Positions 8,749 to 18,321 are shown, counted from the stretch's first letter. The stretch: DNA of 64,000 nt from CAYRUZ01 sp964427895 (GCA_964427895.1 CAYRUZ010000001.1:62001-126000); one strand, 5' to 3'. Translations and numbers: made by a program. Notes: generated by a model not told the origin, from the letters alone.

Positions 8749-9657
8749 ATGCAGAAGATCATCCCCCATCTTTGGTTCGACACGCAGGCGAAGGAAGCCG
8801 CGGAATTTTACGTCGCGGCATTCGGCGGGGATTCGAAGATCACGCACGCGTCAAAATTGAAAAACACCCCGTCGGGCGATTGCGACATCATGTCGTTCAC
8901 GCTCAATGGGTTCGACTTCATGGCCATCAGCGCCGGTCCGTACTTCACGTTCAATCCGTCGATCTCCTTCATGCTCAACTTCGATCCCTCGAAGGACGAG
9001 AAGGCGCGCGAGCACCTCGATGTGCTCTGGTCCAAGTTGTCCGACGGAGGAGAAGCATTGATGCCTTTGGACAAATATCCGTTCAGCGAACGCTACGGAT
9101 GGATCATGGATAAGTATGGCGTTACCTGGCAGCTCATCCTGACCAATCCGGAGGGAGATCCCCGCCCGTTCATCATTCCGTCGCTGATGTTCACGGGTGA
9201 TAACACCGGCAGGGCCGAAGAAGCGATGGATTTTTACGTGTCGGTCTTCAAAGACGCAAAGCGTGGCATGACGGCCTACTACCCCGAAGGAGCGGCTCCG
9301 GAAAAAGACGCGAAAGTCATGTTTGCCGATTTCCTGTTGGAAGGTCAGTGGTTCGCGGCAATGGACAGCGGACGCATGCATACCTTCGGTTTCAACGAGG
9401 CTGTTTCTTTGCTCATCCGTTGCCAAGATCAAAGCGATATCGATCACTACTGGGAAAAGCTTTCAGCCCTGCCGGAAGCCGAACAGTGCGGGTGGCTGAA
9501 GGATAAATTCGGTCTGTCGTGGCAGGTGAGTCCGACAGAAATGGATGCCATCATGAACAGCGGAGATCAGGCGAAGATCGATCGCGTCACCCAGGCGTTT
9601 TTGAAGATGAAGAAGTTCGACCTTGCCTCGCTGAGGAAAGCGGCCGAGGGAAAATGA
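8749..9657 (+). CDS. tandem VOC/PhnB-like protein
   Basis: A 302-aa protein made of two glyoxalase-fold (PhnB/3-demethylubiquinone methyltransferase-like) halves. The first, residues 1-135, starts IIPHLWFDTQAKEAAEFYVA and ends DKYGVTWQLI. The second, about 150-265, has FTGDNTGRAEEAMDFYVSVF and DKFGLSWQV. Such proteins bind small substrates or metals through the paired beta-alpha-beta units; the substrate cannot be told. A -10-like GATACC lies 9 nt before the ATG. Confidence 0.88.
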   Translation: MQKIIPHLWFDTQAKEAAEFYVAAFGGDSKITHASKLKNTPSGDCDIMSFTLNGFDFMAISAGPYFTFNPSISFMLNFDPSKDEKAREHLDVLWSKLSDGGEALMPLDKYPFSERYGWIMDKYGVTWQLILTNPEGDPRPFIIPSLMFTGDNTGRAEEAMDFYVSVFKDAKRGMTAYYPEGAAPEKDAKVMFADFLLEGQWFAAMDSGRMHTFGFNEAVSLLIRCQDQSDIDHYWEKLSALPEAEQCGWLKDKFGLSWQVSPTEMDAIMNSGDQAKIDRVTQAFLKMKKFDLASLRKAAEGK

Positions 9658-9694
9658 TGCGTAACTTTCCGGTGCCGTATCCGTATACCTTTGC

Positions 9695-10090
9695 ATGAAG
9701 AACACGCTGCTCATCGTCGGTCTCTTCGCCTTCGTGGTCCTGGTTTGCGCTTTTTTCGCTCTTAACGCGTACATCTATCATCAAAAACAGGGGGATCCCG
9801 CCGACATCCATGCCTATCGCGGGACGTTGACGGGTGAAATGGAGTGCCTCCCCCACCTCGGAGACGGGCCGCATACCATGGAATGCGCGATTGGCATGCG
9901 CACCGATGCTGGTGAACACTACGCGCTGGATTTCTCCGCCATGTCCCAGCTGGCGCCCTCCATCGATACCGGTGAGCGCTTCACCGCGAACGGGATGATC
10001 ACCCCGATCGAACTCCTCAGTACCGATCATTGGAAGAAGTACAGCGTGCAGGGAATCTTCTCCGTCACCGATTCGGTGAAGAAGTTGTAG
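9695..10090 (+). CDS. single-pass membrane protein, unknown function
   Basis: A 131-aa protein with one N-terminal membrane anchor (LLIVGLFAFVVLVCAFFALN, residues 4-23) and an extracytoplasmic domain of about 100 residues that begins around DIHAYRGTLTGEMECLP. The domain looks like a small beta-barrel (GTLTGEMECLP, FTANGMITPIELL, YSVQGIFSVTD). A TATACC box lies 5 nt before the ATG, so it may be transcribed nearly leaderless. No known family recognised. Confidence 0.7.
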   Translation: MKNTLLIVGLFAFVVLVCAFFALNAYIYHQKQGDPADIHAYRGTLTGEMECLPHLGDGPHTMECAIGMRTDAGEHYALDFSAMSQLAPSIDTGERFTANGMITPIELLSTDHWKKYSVQGIFSVTDSVKKL

Positions 10091-10123
10091 CGTCATCGTG
10101 AAGGGCGGTCGGTCGCAGGCCGA

Positions 10124-11635
10124 TTAGAGCACCTTCGACATCCGCTCTTCCACGCACATCAGGTCGATGGGCACGAGCGCTTCCGAGAGGCAGTTGATAA
10201 TGGCTGTTTGGCAGCGGTCTCCTGTCAGGCATGGAGCGCAGTTGCCGCACGCTCCGCCTGAAGCGTCAGGGATGCATTCGCCGCTGTTGCAGTATCCGAT
10301 GGCCGAACAATTTTCCGCAGTCATTTCACAATAGGTGCCCGACGCCCCTTCGGGGCAGGAGCAAAGCATATTGTCCGTGTCTGCAGTCAGATTGCCACTG
10401 AAGGTGGGAGTGCACGTCCCGCCGTTCATGCAGGGCGCGGCGACGCAGTACGTCAGATACACCGTCATCGTCATCGTCTTCGACGCCGCGGCATAGATAC
10501 CGCTCGCTGCTTGGTTGGCGGTGATGGTCGTGGTTCCATACGCCCCGACGATATCCGCTGTGCTGCCGACGATGCTTACCAGGCTTGTGTTGCCACTGAC
10601 GAACGTGAAGCTTCCGGGGCTGTTTGACGTGGGAGAGAGCGTGAAATTTTCGTCTATGTGCGATTTCGTCAGATTGCCGAACGTGATGCTCGGTGCGATG
10701 CCCTGCACCGTGAGCGTGGCCGTTGCGGAGTTGGAACGGAAGCTGCCAGCAGCCGCTTGCGTGGCCGTGATGGTTGCCGTGCCGACGCCCACGATGGTGA
10801 CGGTATTGCCCGCGATGGTTGCTACGGTCGTGTTCCCGCTGCTGTAAGTGAAGTATCCCGTGCTGTTGGAGAGGGTGGTGAGGGTAAAATTCGCGTCGCC
10901 GTATGTCTTCGTCATATCCTCGAAGGTGATTACCGGCGTGCTCATCTCAGAATTGTCTACGCGGTTGCCGCCGCCCCCTCCTCCCCGCGGACGAATAAAC
11001 ACGGACGAGGAGGAGATGGAGGACTCGCTTGTTGCTCCGCTTCGGCCGGCGCTTTGAAGGAGAAAGCGGTAAATCATTCCGGCAACGTCCCCGCGGGTGA
11101 TGTCGCGTACGGCGTCGAAGTCCTTTTCAACAACAATCCCGTAGCCGATTGCCGTATCGATGTAGGGCGCATACCACGCTGCTGGATCGATGCCGGCAAC
11201 CGATGAGGCGGATGATCTGTTCGGCAGCAGCCCCAGGGCGGCGAGGATCATTTTGATTGCCTCGGCCGCATTCACCGTATCATCCGGGCGGAAGGTTCCA
11301 TCAGGATATCCCTGCACCCATCCACGTTCTTTGGCGTAGCACACATAGGCGGCGAACCATTCCTCGTGCACGTCGGGGAAACAGTCGTGAAAGTCGCCCG
11401 CTGCCGGATGCGTGCCGTCATTCGCGACAAGAATTTTTAGTAGTTCCGCTCGGTTCACCGTTCTGTCCGGTTTGAACGTGCCGTCGGGATAGCCGCCGAT
11501 GATCTCGTGGGCGAACAAATAGTCTATCGCGTCCTGTGCTGGGTGGCCGGTGATGTCGGAGAGCCCAAATGCCCACGTACTTTGTGTGATGCTTGCGCAA
11601 CACAACACGATCCCGATGCGATGACCGATACGCAT
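10124..11635 (-). CDS. S-layer-homology surface protein with Ig-like repeats and EGF-like module
   Basis: A 503-aa exported protein. After a signal peptide come three SLH units (about 25-195), shown by IIGGYPDGTFKPDRTVNRAE and VQGYPDGTFRPDDTVNAAE. A poly-serine and glycine linker follows. Next are two bacterial Ig-like modules of about 80 residues (TPVITFEDMTKTYGDANFTL and PSITFGNLTKSHIDENFTL). The end is cysteine-rich, with one EGF-like unit (CMNGGTCTP, then CSCPEGASGTYCE). SLH domains anchor to cell-wall polymers, so this is a surface display or adhesion protein. Confidence 0.88.
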   Translation of the reverse strand: MRIGHRIGIVLCCASITQSTWAFGLSDITGHPAQDAIDYLFAHEIIGGYPDGTFKPDRTVNRAELLKILVANDGTHPAAGDFHDCFPDVHEEWFAAYVCYAKERGWVQGYPDGTFRPDDTVNAAEAIKMILAALGLLPNRSSASSVAGIDPAAWYAPYIDTAIGYGIVVEKDFDAVRDITRGDVAGMIYRFLLQSAGRSGATSESSISSSSVFIRPRGGGGGGNRVDNSEMSTPVITFEDMTKTYGDANFTLTTLSNSTGYFTYSSGNTTVATIAGNTVTIVGVGTATITATQAAAGSFRSNSATATLTVQGIAPSITFGNLTKSHIDENFTLSPTSNSPGSFTFVSGNTSLVSIVGSTADIVGAYGTTTITANQAASGIYAAASKTMTMTVYLTYCVAAPCMNGGTCTPTFSGNLTADTDNMLCSCPEGASGTYCEMTAENCSAIGYCNSGECIPDASGGACGNCAPCLTGDRCQTAIINCLSEALVPIDLMCVEERMSKVL

Positions 11636-11741
11636 CGAAGGTCAGTTTAACGCTCCGTACCGGCGATTCAGCTTGTCATTTTGCCTCCCCGGTACTGTTG
11701 CACAGTTGATGATTCTCGGCGCGTGGGCATAGACTGCGTTC

Positions 11742-12302
11742 ATGAACATCCGCTCTCTGGCGCTGCGCGCCTCCGTCGTCTCATCCCTCTTCCTCGTCGC
11801 CGCGCCCAACGCGTTGGCCTTGCCTTTGTTGCGTCCGATCATTCTTCCGCAGAGCAGTTCCAGTGTGAGCAGCGACTCATCCGTCGGCGCCACGAGTTCC
11901 TCGTCTTCGGTCATCCGTCCGCTGCAGAAGCTGCTTCTTCCTCCGCCCGGCGGTTCTTCCAGCTCCGTCTCCAGCGCGTCGTCGCTGAAAATCCCCAAGC
12001 CGCTACCGAAGAACGACCTCCTCGAATACTGCAAAGGTATCAAGCTGCTCCTGCAGAAAGGTTCCTCGATGACATCTGTCGACTCCACAGTCGTCGATCA
12101 GTTTAGCTTGAGTATCGACATGCTGACGAAGGCCAATGCGTTGTGTGAATCGATGCTGAGCACGCTCGGTGTTTCGTCATCGTCTTCGACGGCTGCTTCC
12201 GCTGACTCGAGCTGCGTTAAATCAGGCACGCAGAAAGTCGGCGAAATCACCCTCTGCAAGTATCTGTGCGACGGCAAAGTAAAAGTGGGAAAGTGTTGGT
12301 AG
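11742..12302 (+). CDS. secreted serine-rich protein, unknown function
   Basis: A 186-aa protein with a signal peptide (ASVVSSLFLVAAPNALA), two poly-serine linker stretches and a small helical middle (DLLEYCKGIKLLLQK to ALCESMLSTL). It ends in a four-cysteine tail (CVKSGTQKVGEITLCKYLC, then CW). Upstream, TTGATG, 18 nt and TAGACT end 6 nt before the ATG. No recognised family. The serine linkers match several other exported proteins in the window. Confidence 0.7.
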   Translation: MNIRSLALRASVVSSLFLVAAPNALALPLLRPIILPQSSSSVSSDSSVGATSSSSSVIRPLQKLLLPPPGGSSSSVSSASSLKIPKPLPKNDLLEYCKGIKLLLQKGSSMTSVDSTVVDQFSLSIDMLTKANALCESMLSTLGVSSSSSTAASADSSCVKSGTQKVGEITLCKYLCDGKVKVGKCW

Positions 12303-12351
12303 ATGCTCTCTACAACCTCTTTTCCACTTATGTACGAGATACGAAGACTAT

Positions 12352-13995
12352 TTACTCTATTTTTAGCATCCCCATCATCCCATTGCTGAGGTGCTCGGCG
12401 ATGTGGCAGTGGAACATCCAATCGCCAGGGTTGCTTGCATCGAGGAGGATATCCACGGCATGTCCCGCTCGGACGAGCACCGTGTCTTTCCAGACGAGAT
12501 CATCGTTCTTCACTCCGTTATCCGCGAGCACCAAGAACCGCTGGCCATGAAAGTGGATTGGATGCTGCATGGGATGTGCCGAATCCGCGCTATTCACGAT
12601 ACGAATTTTTAACTGGTCACCCTTCTTCGCGGTGTAGGTAATTTTATCGTTCGCCGCGTCAGTCGCTTCATCGATAATCTTCCACTGCATCATGCTTCCC
12701 ATGGCGTTCGTATTCATCATGCCGGCCGTATCTTCCCACTCGATACCGTCCTTGGGCACGTTTCCCATCATCATTCCTCCATGCCCCATCGCATTACCCA
12801 TCATGCTCAAATCAAGGAGCAACGTGTGATCGGGCTCTTTGGCAAAAGCCGCTCGGAAAGGATCGATGCTCTTCACCACGTCGGCATTCGTGCGCAGTGT
12901 CTTGAATTCCGGCAGTCGGTCGGTATCAACGACACCGCCGACAATCTTTGCTGAGACAACTGCTGCGGGGTGTGCAGGATCATCTGCTTCGATGAAGGGA
13001 ACGGTGACACCTACTGATCTGCCATGATTGACGTCATCATCCCAAAAATACATCTCAGCGATTACGCGTTCAGACGGAGACAGCGTGAAAGAGTCCGCGA
13101 AGAATTCTTTTTCGTATCGGCCGCTGTCCCCGCCGACAATCTTCAGTAGGCTGCCCTTTGGCTGTTGGATCCGATAGGTACGAGTATTGGATGCATTAAG
13201 GATGGAGAAACGTACGACACTGCCGAGGCCTATCTCCAGTGGCTCAGGCTCTTTGCCATTCACGAGGAATACATTTCCAAAACGACCCATCAGTGTGTGG
13301 TCAGCATTTTGGCTACCATAAGGAACTGGCGACCCGTCCTCCGCGACCAGGAGGTCATTGAGGATGAGTGCCTGCTCGCTATCGACTGATGCATATGCGT
13401 CCGACTTACTCGGTGCGACAAGGATGGCACCATAGAGACCCATCGGTTGTTCCACATCTTCGCGAACGTGCGTGTGATACCAGTACATCCCTTCATCGGG
13501 CACGGTAATTGTGTACTCATAAGAGCCGCCTGTGGGTATGGCCTCCTGCGTGACGCCATCAGTACCGTCATTCTTATTGTCTACACGAATGCCGTGCCAG
13601 TGAACGGTGGTAGGTAAGTCGATATTGTTGGTGACTTTTACGGTAAAGGTCGATCCTTGTTTGGCGCTGATCGTTGGCCCCGGGATTTCACCGTTGTAGC
13701 CGTACATGGCCATCTCTTTACCACCTATTTTTTTGCGAACTAGTGTGGGGTTAAGACTGATAGTCGATCCATTCTCGACTTTAAGCACTTCGCTAGGCTT
13801 TGCTTCGGGAAAAGAGGATACCTCTTCTCCTTGCCCAGGAAGGAACGCCGCTCCGTTCTGTTGCATATTCATTCCCATGCCATGCTCTTGGTTCATCATA
13901 TTATGATGCTCCTGCATCATGCCTCCATTGCCCATCGAAGGAGCACAGGCAGCAAGCAACAAAGTTCCTATGGTAATAGTCGAAAGGTGCTTCAT
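12352..13995 (-). CDS. multicopper oxidase lipoprotein
   Basis: A 547-aa exported laccase/CueO-type enzyme that oxidises cuprous copper or phenols outside the membrane. It has a lipobox (LLLAAC), a histidine/methionine-rich segment (EHHNMMNQEHGMGMNMQQ) likely to bind copper, and the copper-site motifs HWHG, WYHTHV, HPIHFHG and FHCHIAEH with an axial Met. The ATG at 13995 overlaps the copA stop (ATGA) and gives the lipoprotein signal; the frame continues upstream without sense. Last gene of the copper operon. Confidence 0.95.
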   Translation of the reverse strand: MKHLSTITIGTLLLAACAPSMGNGGMMQEHHNMMNQEHGMGMNMQQNGAAFLPGQGEEVSSFPEAKPSEVLKVENGSTISLNPTLVRKKIGGKEMAMYGYNGEIPGPTISAKQGSTFTVKVTNNIDLPTTVHWHGIRVDNKNDGTDGVTQEAIPTGGSYEYTITVPDEGMYWYHTHVREDVEQPMGLYGAILVAPSKSDAYASVDSEQALILNDLLVAEDGSPVPYGSQNADHTLMGRFGNVFLVNGKEPEPLEIGLGSVVRFSILNASNTRTYRIQQPKGSLLKIVGGDSGRYEKEFFADSFTLSPSERVIAEMYFWDDDVNHGRSVGVTVPFIEADDPAHPAAVVSAKIVGGVVDTDRLPEFKTLRTNADVVKSIDPFRAAFAKEPDHTLLLDLSMMGNAMGHGGMMMGNVPKDGIEWEDTAGMMNTNAMGSMMQWKIIDEATDAANDKITYTAKKGDQLKIRIVNSADSAHPMQHPIHFHGQRFLVLADNGVKNDDLVWKDTVLVRAGHAVDILLDASNPGDWMFHCHIAEHLSNGMMGMLKIE

Positions 13996-16322
13996 AAACT
14001 GAGGCGGGCAAAAAGGAAGAAAAGACATGCAAAGCCGACGGTCATAATTATCGGTGCGATATCCGATAGCCAATTTTTTTTCTGTGGCTCAAAGCCCTTC
14101 AGCAAGAGTGAGTTCGAAACTACTGACACAGAGCTGAAAGCCATAGCAAGGCCGGCCAGTTCTGGCCGTAACTCAATTCCCCAGTGGATGAAGAGTCTCG
14201 CTGCGATGGGAATGCCGATGATGTTGTAAAACAGAGCAAAGAAGAGATTCTGTTTCACCTTGCCCATAGTGGCACGACTTAACTGAATCGCTGTTACCAC
14301 GTCTCGAAGATCGTTTTTTACAAGAACGATGCCGCCAGTTTCCATCGCAATGTCTGTGCCACTGCCCATGGCAATACCAAGGTCTGCTTGTGCGAGGGCA
14401 GGACTGTCATTGATCCCATCTCCGACCATTGCAACTCGCTTTCCTTGTAATTGGAGACTCTTCACCTCGTTCGCTTTCTGCTCTGGCAGCACTTCCGCAA
14501 GCACCTTCTTGATGTCGACTTTCGCCGCAATCGCTTCTGCTGTGCGTCTGTTATCACCCGTGATCATGTATATCTCGATCCCCATGGATTCGAGCGAGCG
14601 GACTGCGTCGCTCGACGTTTCTTTCGGCGTGTCGGCTACCGCGACTATGCCCAATACTTTCTGTTTGTCCGCGAGGAGCATGGCCGTCTTTCCTTCGCTC
14701 TCCAGCCTTTGCATCTCCGCTTCCGCATCAGTCGAGGAAATATCCCCGCGTGACATCAACGCCCGATTGCCGAGTAAGTAGGTAACTCCGCCGACTGTGC
14801 CTTCCACGCCCAAGCCCGGCATGGCGTGGAAATCGTCGCATGGTTGCAGAGGAATAACTTTTTCCTTCGCGTGACGCACGATGCTCTCGGCCAGCGGATG
14901 CTCGGAGCCTTGTTCGATGCTTCCGGCGAGGCGAAGGATGTCTTCCTGCGAAGAGCCGCCGAAGGCTATGACATCGGTCACAGTGGGTTTCCCCTTCGTC
15001 AGCGTCCCGGTTTTGTCGAAGACGATGGTGTCGATCCTTTGGGCTGCTTCGAGCGGTTCTCCTCCTCGAATAAGGATTCCGTATTCTGCTCCTTTACCGG
15101 TCGCAACCATGATGCTCGTGGGAGTGGCGAGGCCAAGTGCGCACGGACACGCGATGACGAGAACGGATACGGTCGCCAACAGCGCGAAGCTCAAGGTCGC
15201 GCCGATCAGCAGCCATCCGACGAGCGTCAAAATTGCGACGATGATCACGGCCGGCACGAACCATGAAGAGACCCAATCGGCGAAATCCTGGATCGCAGCC
15301 TTAGACCCTTGCGCTTCCTCGACGAACGCGATGATGCGTGCGAGCGCGGTTTCGCTGCCCACTTTCTCCGCACGCAATTCGATGGATCCTTTCCCGTTCA
15401 TCGTCGCGCCGAAGACGCGGTCGCCTTCCTTCTTCTCTACGGGGATGCTTTCGCCGGTGAGCATCGACTCATCGACGGACGTCAAACCTTTCACGACGAC
15501 GCCATCGACCGGGATCTTCTCCCCGGGACGTACCACGATGATGTCGCCGACGCGGACTTCTTCCACCGGAATGTCGATGGTCTGGCCATCGCGCAACACC
15601 CGCGCGGTCTTCGCCTGGAGGCTCATTAATTTCTGGATCGCTTCGCTGGTTCGTCCCTTAGCTCGCGCTTCCATCCACTTGCCAAGCAAGACGAAGGTGA
15701 TGAGGAAGGCCGCGACTTCGAAGTACAGGTCCGGAATGTCTCCGAACAGTGAACCGGTGGCGATCGCATGGGCGGCAAGATGGTAGGCGCTGTAGAGGTA
15801 GGCCGTCAGCGTGCCGATGGCGATGAGGCTGTCCATGCTGAAGCTCAGCATGCGAAGGCTCGACCAGAATCCCTTGAAGAATCCTCTACCCAGCCAAAAT
15901 TCCACGGGGGTCGCGAGCACAAACGACGCGATACCCATGAACGGCATCAGTGCATCATTGAGAGGGTTGCGCGGCAAAAACGCCAGCGCCATGAACCCCA
16001 TCATCGGTAGGCTGAGGCTTAGTCCTGCGAAGAAGGCCCGTCGGTATTCTGCGATTTCTGCTTCTTGGCGCTTCCGATCCATTTCCACTCCGTGGCTGCC
16101 ATGCTCGTGGCGGACGCTCGCGCCGTAGCCCGCAGATTGCACGGCCGAAACGAGATGTTCCTCATCAGTAAGTGCGGGATCGAAATAGATATGCGCTTTC
16201 GCTGCGGCGAGGTTCACGCTCGCGTCGATTACACCGGCGGTTTTCTTCAGCTTGCGCGTTACGAGCGCCGCACAGCTGGCGCAGTGCATGCCGTTGATGT
16301 CGAGGGTGCAATTCGATGCCAT
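13992..16322 (-). CDS. copA: Cu(+)-exporting P1B-type ATPase
   Basis: A 776-aa membrane pump that expels cuprous ions using ATP. It has an N-terminal HMA domain with MHCASC, a transduction TGES loop (LTGESIPVEKK), the transmembrane CPC metal site in VIACPCALGLATP (about residue 392), the phosphorylation site DKTGT (about 436) and the hinge GDGINDSPAL. The last membrane helices have the copper-type Y-N and M-S residues (FYNIIGIPIAA, MAFSSVSVVSNSLLL). The ATG at 16322 begins the HMA domain 4 nt after the copZ-like stop; an in-frame ATG at 16358 is an alternative. Confidence 0.95.
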   Translation of the reverse strand: MASNCTLDINGMHCASCAALVTRKLKKTAGVIDASVNLAAAKAHIYFDPALTDEEHLVSAVQSAGYGASVRHEHGSHGVEMDRKRQEAEIAEYRRAFFAGLSLSLPMMGFMALAFLPRNPLNDALMPFMGIASFVLATPVEFWLGRGFFKGFWSSLRMLSFSMDSLIAIGTLTAYLYSAYHLAAHAIATGSLFGDIPDLYFEVAAFLITFVLLGKWMEARAKGRTSEAIQKLMSLQAKTARVLRDGQTIDIPVEEVRVGDIIVVRPGEKIPVDGVVVKGLTSVDESMLTGESIPVEKKEGDRVFGATMNGKGSIELRAEKVGSETALARIIAFVEEAQGSKAAIQDFADWVSSWFVPAVIIVAILTLVGWLLIGATLSFALLATVSVLVIACPCALGLATPTSIMVATGKGAEYGILIRGGEPLEAAQRIDTIVFDKTGTLTKGKPTVTDVIAFGGSSQEDILRLAGSIEQGSEHPLAESIVRHAKEKVIPLQPCDDFHAMPGLGVEGTVGGVTYLLGNRALMSRGDISSTDAEAEMQRLESEGKTAMLLADKQKVLGIVAVADTPKETSSDAVRSLESMGIEIYMITGDNRRTAEAIAAKVDIKKVLAEVLPEQKANEVKSLQLQGKRVAMVGDGINDSPALAQADLGIAMGSGTDIAMETGGIVLVKNDLRDVVTAIQLSRATMGKVKQNLFFALFYNIIGIPIAARLFIHWGIELRPELAGLAMAFSSVSVVSNSLLLKGFEPQKKNWLSDIAPIIMTVGFACLFFLFARLSL

Positions 16323-16326
16323 ACGC

Positions 16327-16542
16327 TCAGGTAGCAGGTTGAATGCGGTATTTGTCATCGAGCGATTCGATTTCCCGTATCCAATCTTGAAGGGAGAACC
16401 CATCGTCGTGTTCCAGCGTGACCAGCTTCGTCTCGATGTTCACGTCGGCATTACGTATCGCCGGGAAATCGCCGCTCACGTCTTTGATGAGCGCTGTGCA
16501 CGCTTGGCAGTGGATTCCTGGAATGCTGAGAGTCGTAATCAT
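16327..16542 (-). CDS. copZ: CopZ-like heavy-metal chaperone
   Basis: A 71-aa single HMA (ferredoxin-like) domain with the metal motif GIHCQACTALI at residues 8-18. It should carry Cu(I) in the cytosol to CopA, the next gene. It lies 10 nt after the SafE-fusion gene and 4 nt before copA. Confidence 0.88.
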   Translation of the reverse strand: MITTLSIPGIHCQACTALIKDVSGDFPAIRNADVNIETKLVTLEHDDGFSLQDWIREIESLDDKYRIQPAT

Positions 16543-16552
16543 AAGAGGGGAG

Positions 16553-17896
16553 TTATATGACGTTGAAAGAACCCCGGACCATGCCCATGGAGCACATGAA
16601 TCCGAGATGGCCCTTTTGCTGGGGTGTGAATTCAATAACATTTTGCCCTTGCTGCAGGGCTCGAGAGATATTCATGGAGGGGATGGTAAGTACGCTTGTA
16701 CAGCCGAAGGCGTCAGTTCCATCGACGATCCATCGGACAGGAACGCCAGCCTTGATCGTAATCAGGTTCGGTTCGTAACTCCCGTGGGAAGTGACTTTCA
16801 TCGATACCTCTTGCACGTCGCTCAAGACCTGTTCTGTCGACATGAGAGGTTCCTGACGGTTGGATGGCAAGGCATCCCCGAGTCCCGTCAGCGCGAAGCC
16901 GTTCTGCAGGTTGAAGAGTGCGAGGAACAACACGAGCGTGCCCGAGAAACGGAGGAACATGCGAGACGCAGCTCCTTTCGTTGTTGCGGACACCGCACTA
17001 ATACCGAGCAGTGACGGCAACGTGCCGAGGGCAAAGGTGAACATGAGGAGTGCGCCAGTCAAAAAACTGCCAGATCCTAGTGCTGCGAGTTGCAGTGATT
17101 GGGTAAATCCGCACGGCAGGAAGAAGGTTAGTGCGCCCAGAGTGAGCGGAGCTGCCGGGTGGTCGCTATCAGATAAGCCCGCAATCCAGTGCGAGAGTTT
17201 CTTGGGTGGTCGAATCGGGAAGCTACCCTTTGGGATGAACCCAAGAATCGTCAGAGCCAAATAAATCATGACTAAGGCGATGATGATGTTTGCGTAGCCA
17301 GTCGTACGAGCGCTAAGTGAAATCGATTGGCCGAGCAATCCAACGATACCTCCAAAAGTGAAATATCCAGCAAGCCGTCCCATATTAAATGAGAGCAACG
17401 GGGCCAACTTCTGCCAAGTGGTCTCAGCTCTGTGCAATTCGTTATGTCTCGCGGCAAGTGCAAGAAGTAGCCCCCCCGTGACCGCCAGACAGCTGCTCAT
17501 GCCTGCGACGAGTCCGATCAGGAAGGTGCCGCCGAGCGAGAGAGCACCAGATGTTGAAGGGGCAAACGAAGAAAGATCAAATGTCCGTAGAATCAGCCAG
17601 CCAGCCACAATGATGAGTAGCGACGCAGCGATGTCGATCCATATCTGTGTCTTTGGAGCGATTTCACCTTTCTGAACAAGACGATAGCCCGCTTTCGTAA
17701 TCACTTCGGAGATAGCCTCATTGTTTGAAATTCCTTTCTTGGATCCGGTCAGACGCACGACGCCGGTCCGATGATCAGCGTGGACGTGCGTAATGCCCGG
17801 CAATGCGCGCAATTTTCTTTCAAGGAGAAGCTCGCAGCTCGAGCACGTCATATCCGCGACATGCATTGTGTGATGATGTGATGATGCCTCTGGCAT
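16553..17896 (-). CDS. HMA / SafE-like membrane / cupredoxin fusion protein
   Basis: A 447-aa three-part protein. Residues 1-75 are an HMA domain with MTCSSCE after a His run. Residues about 85-335 form a six-to-seven-helix membrane domain of the sulfite-exporter TauE/SafE (UreH-like) type with MSSCLAVTGGLLLALAA and FFLPCGFTQSLQL, both carrying cysteines. The C-terminus (about 355-447) is a cupredoxin with the copper-site string GFMCSMGMVRGSF. It probably moves copper across the membrane and hands it to an outside domain. It sits in the copper operon. Confidence 0.88.
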   Translation of the reverse strand: MPEASSHHHTMHVADMTCSSCELLLERKLRALPGITHVHADHRTGVVRLTGSKKGISNNEAISEVITKAGYRLVQKGEIAPKTQIWIDIAASLLIIVAGWLILRTFDLSSFAPSTSGALSLGGTFLIGLVAGMSSCLAVTGGLLLALAARHNELHRAETTWQKLAPLLSFNMGRLAGYFTFGGIVGLLGQSISLSARTTGYANIIIALVMIYLALTILGFIPKGSFPIRPPKKLSHWIAGLSDSDHPAAPLTLGALTFFLPCGFTQSLQLAALGSGSFLTGALLMFTFALGTLPSLLGISAVSATTKGAASRMFLRFSGTLVLFLALFNLQNGFALTGLGDALPSNRQEPLMSTEQVLSDVQEVSMKVTSHGSYEPNLITIKAGVPVRWIVDGTDAFGCTSVLTIPSMNISRALQQGQNVIEFTPQQKGHLGFMCSMGMVRGSFNVI

Positions 17897-17939
17897 AGAA
17901 AAGAAAAGAAGAAATACAAGAATACTCCTTTTCTTGTTT

Positions 17940-18260
17940 CTACAGTCGACGTACGACGTCCATCGCTATACCAGGCGGTCCGGGCGATGTAGTCGGGGCA
18001 ACACGAAGACTTCCCGTTTTGCCTGTCGGCACAACGCAGGATGGGTACGAAAAAGCGACGCAATGCATCGAGAAGGACACACTTACAGTTATCGGCAGAG
18101 CCTCCTCAACAGCGGAAAAACAGTGCCCGTCGCATGCAGCGGTTTCGTGATGGGTCATGCCGTCTTGCATGTCCATTGCCTGTGCCATGGGCATCATGCA
18201 AAAACTTCCGAGCAACAGATGGACGCTGAAGGCCGCTGAAACGATAGATGCCAACCGCAT
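17940..18260 (-). CDS. small secreted Met/His/Cys-rich protein of copper operon
   Basis: A 106-aa protein starting at ATG 18260 with a signal peptide (VSAAFSVHLLLGSFCMMPMAQA) and a short metal-ligand-rich stretch (MDMQDGMTHHETAACDGHC). It lies 43 nt upstream of the SafE fusion, on the same strand, and is the first gene of the copper cluster. A periplasm-like copper-binding role is inferred only from composition and position. The frame is open further upstream without a second signal. Confidence 0.6.
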   Translation of the reverse strand: MRLASIVSAAFSVHLLLGSFCMMPMAQAMDMQDGMTHHETAACDGHCFSAVEEALPITVSVSFSMHCVAFSYPSCVVPTGKTGSLRVAPTTSPGPPGIAMDVVRRL

Positions 18261-18321
18261 TCCGGCTAAGTGTAACGTATTTCCCGGGTATGCAGGCAAC
18301 AGGTTGTCGGCTTTTTGTTTC

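Noticed and set aside
11860..12000. Poly-serine coding stretches as possible microsatellite or CRISPR-like repeats
   Set aside because: Codons vary within the stretches and there are no regular spacers; they encode linkers. No CRISPR array or cas gene was seen anywhere in the window.
13996..14073. 26-residue N-terminal extension of the multicopper oxidase
   Set aside because: It precedes a clear lipoprotein signal at MKHL and lies inside copA.
18261..18321. Possible CsoR or CueR operator before the copper operon (ATACCCGGG on the minus strand)
   Set aside because: Only a short partial match, no full inverted repeat of the known lengths.
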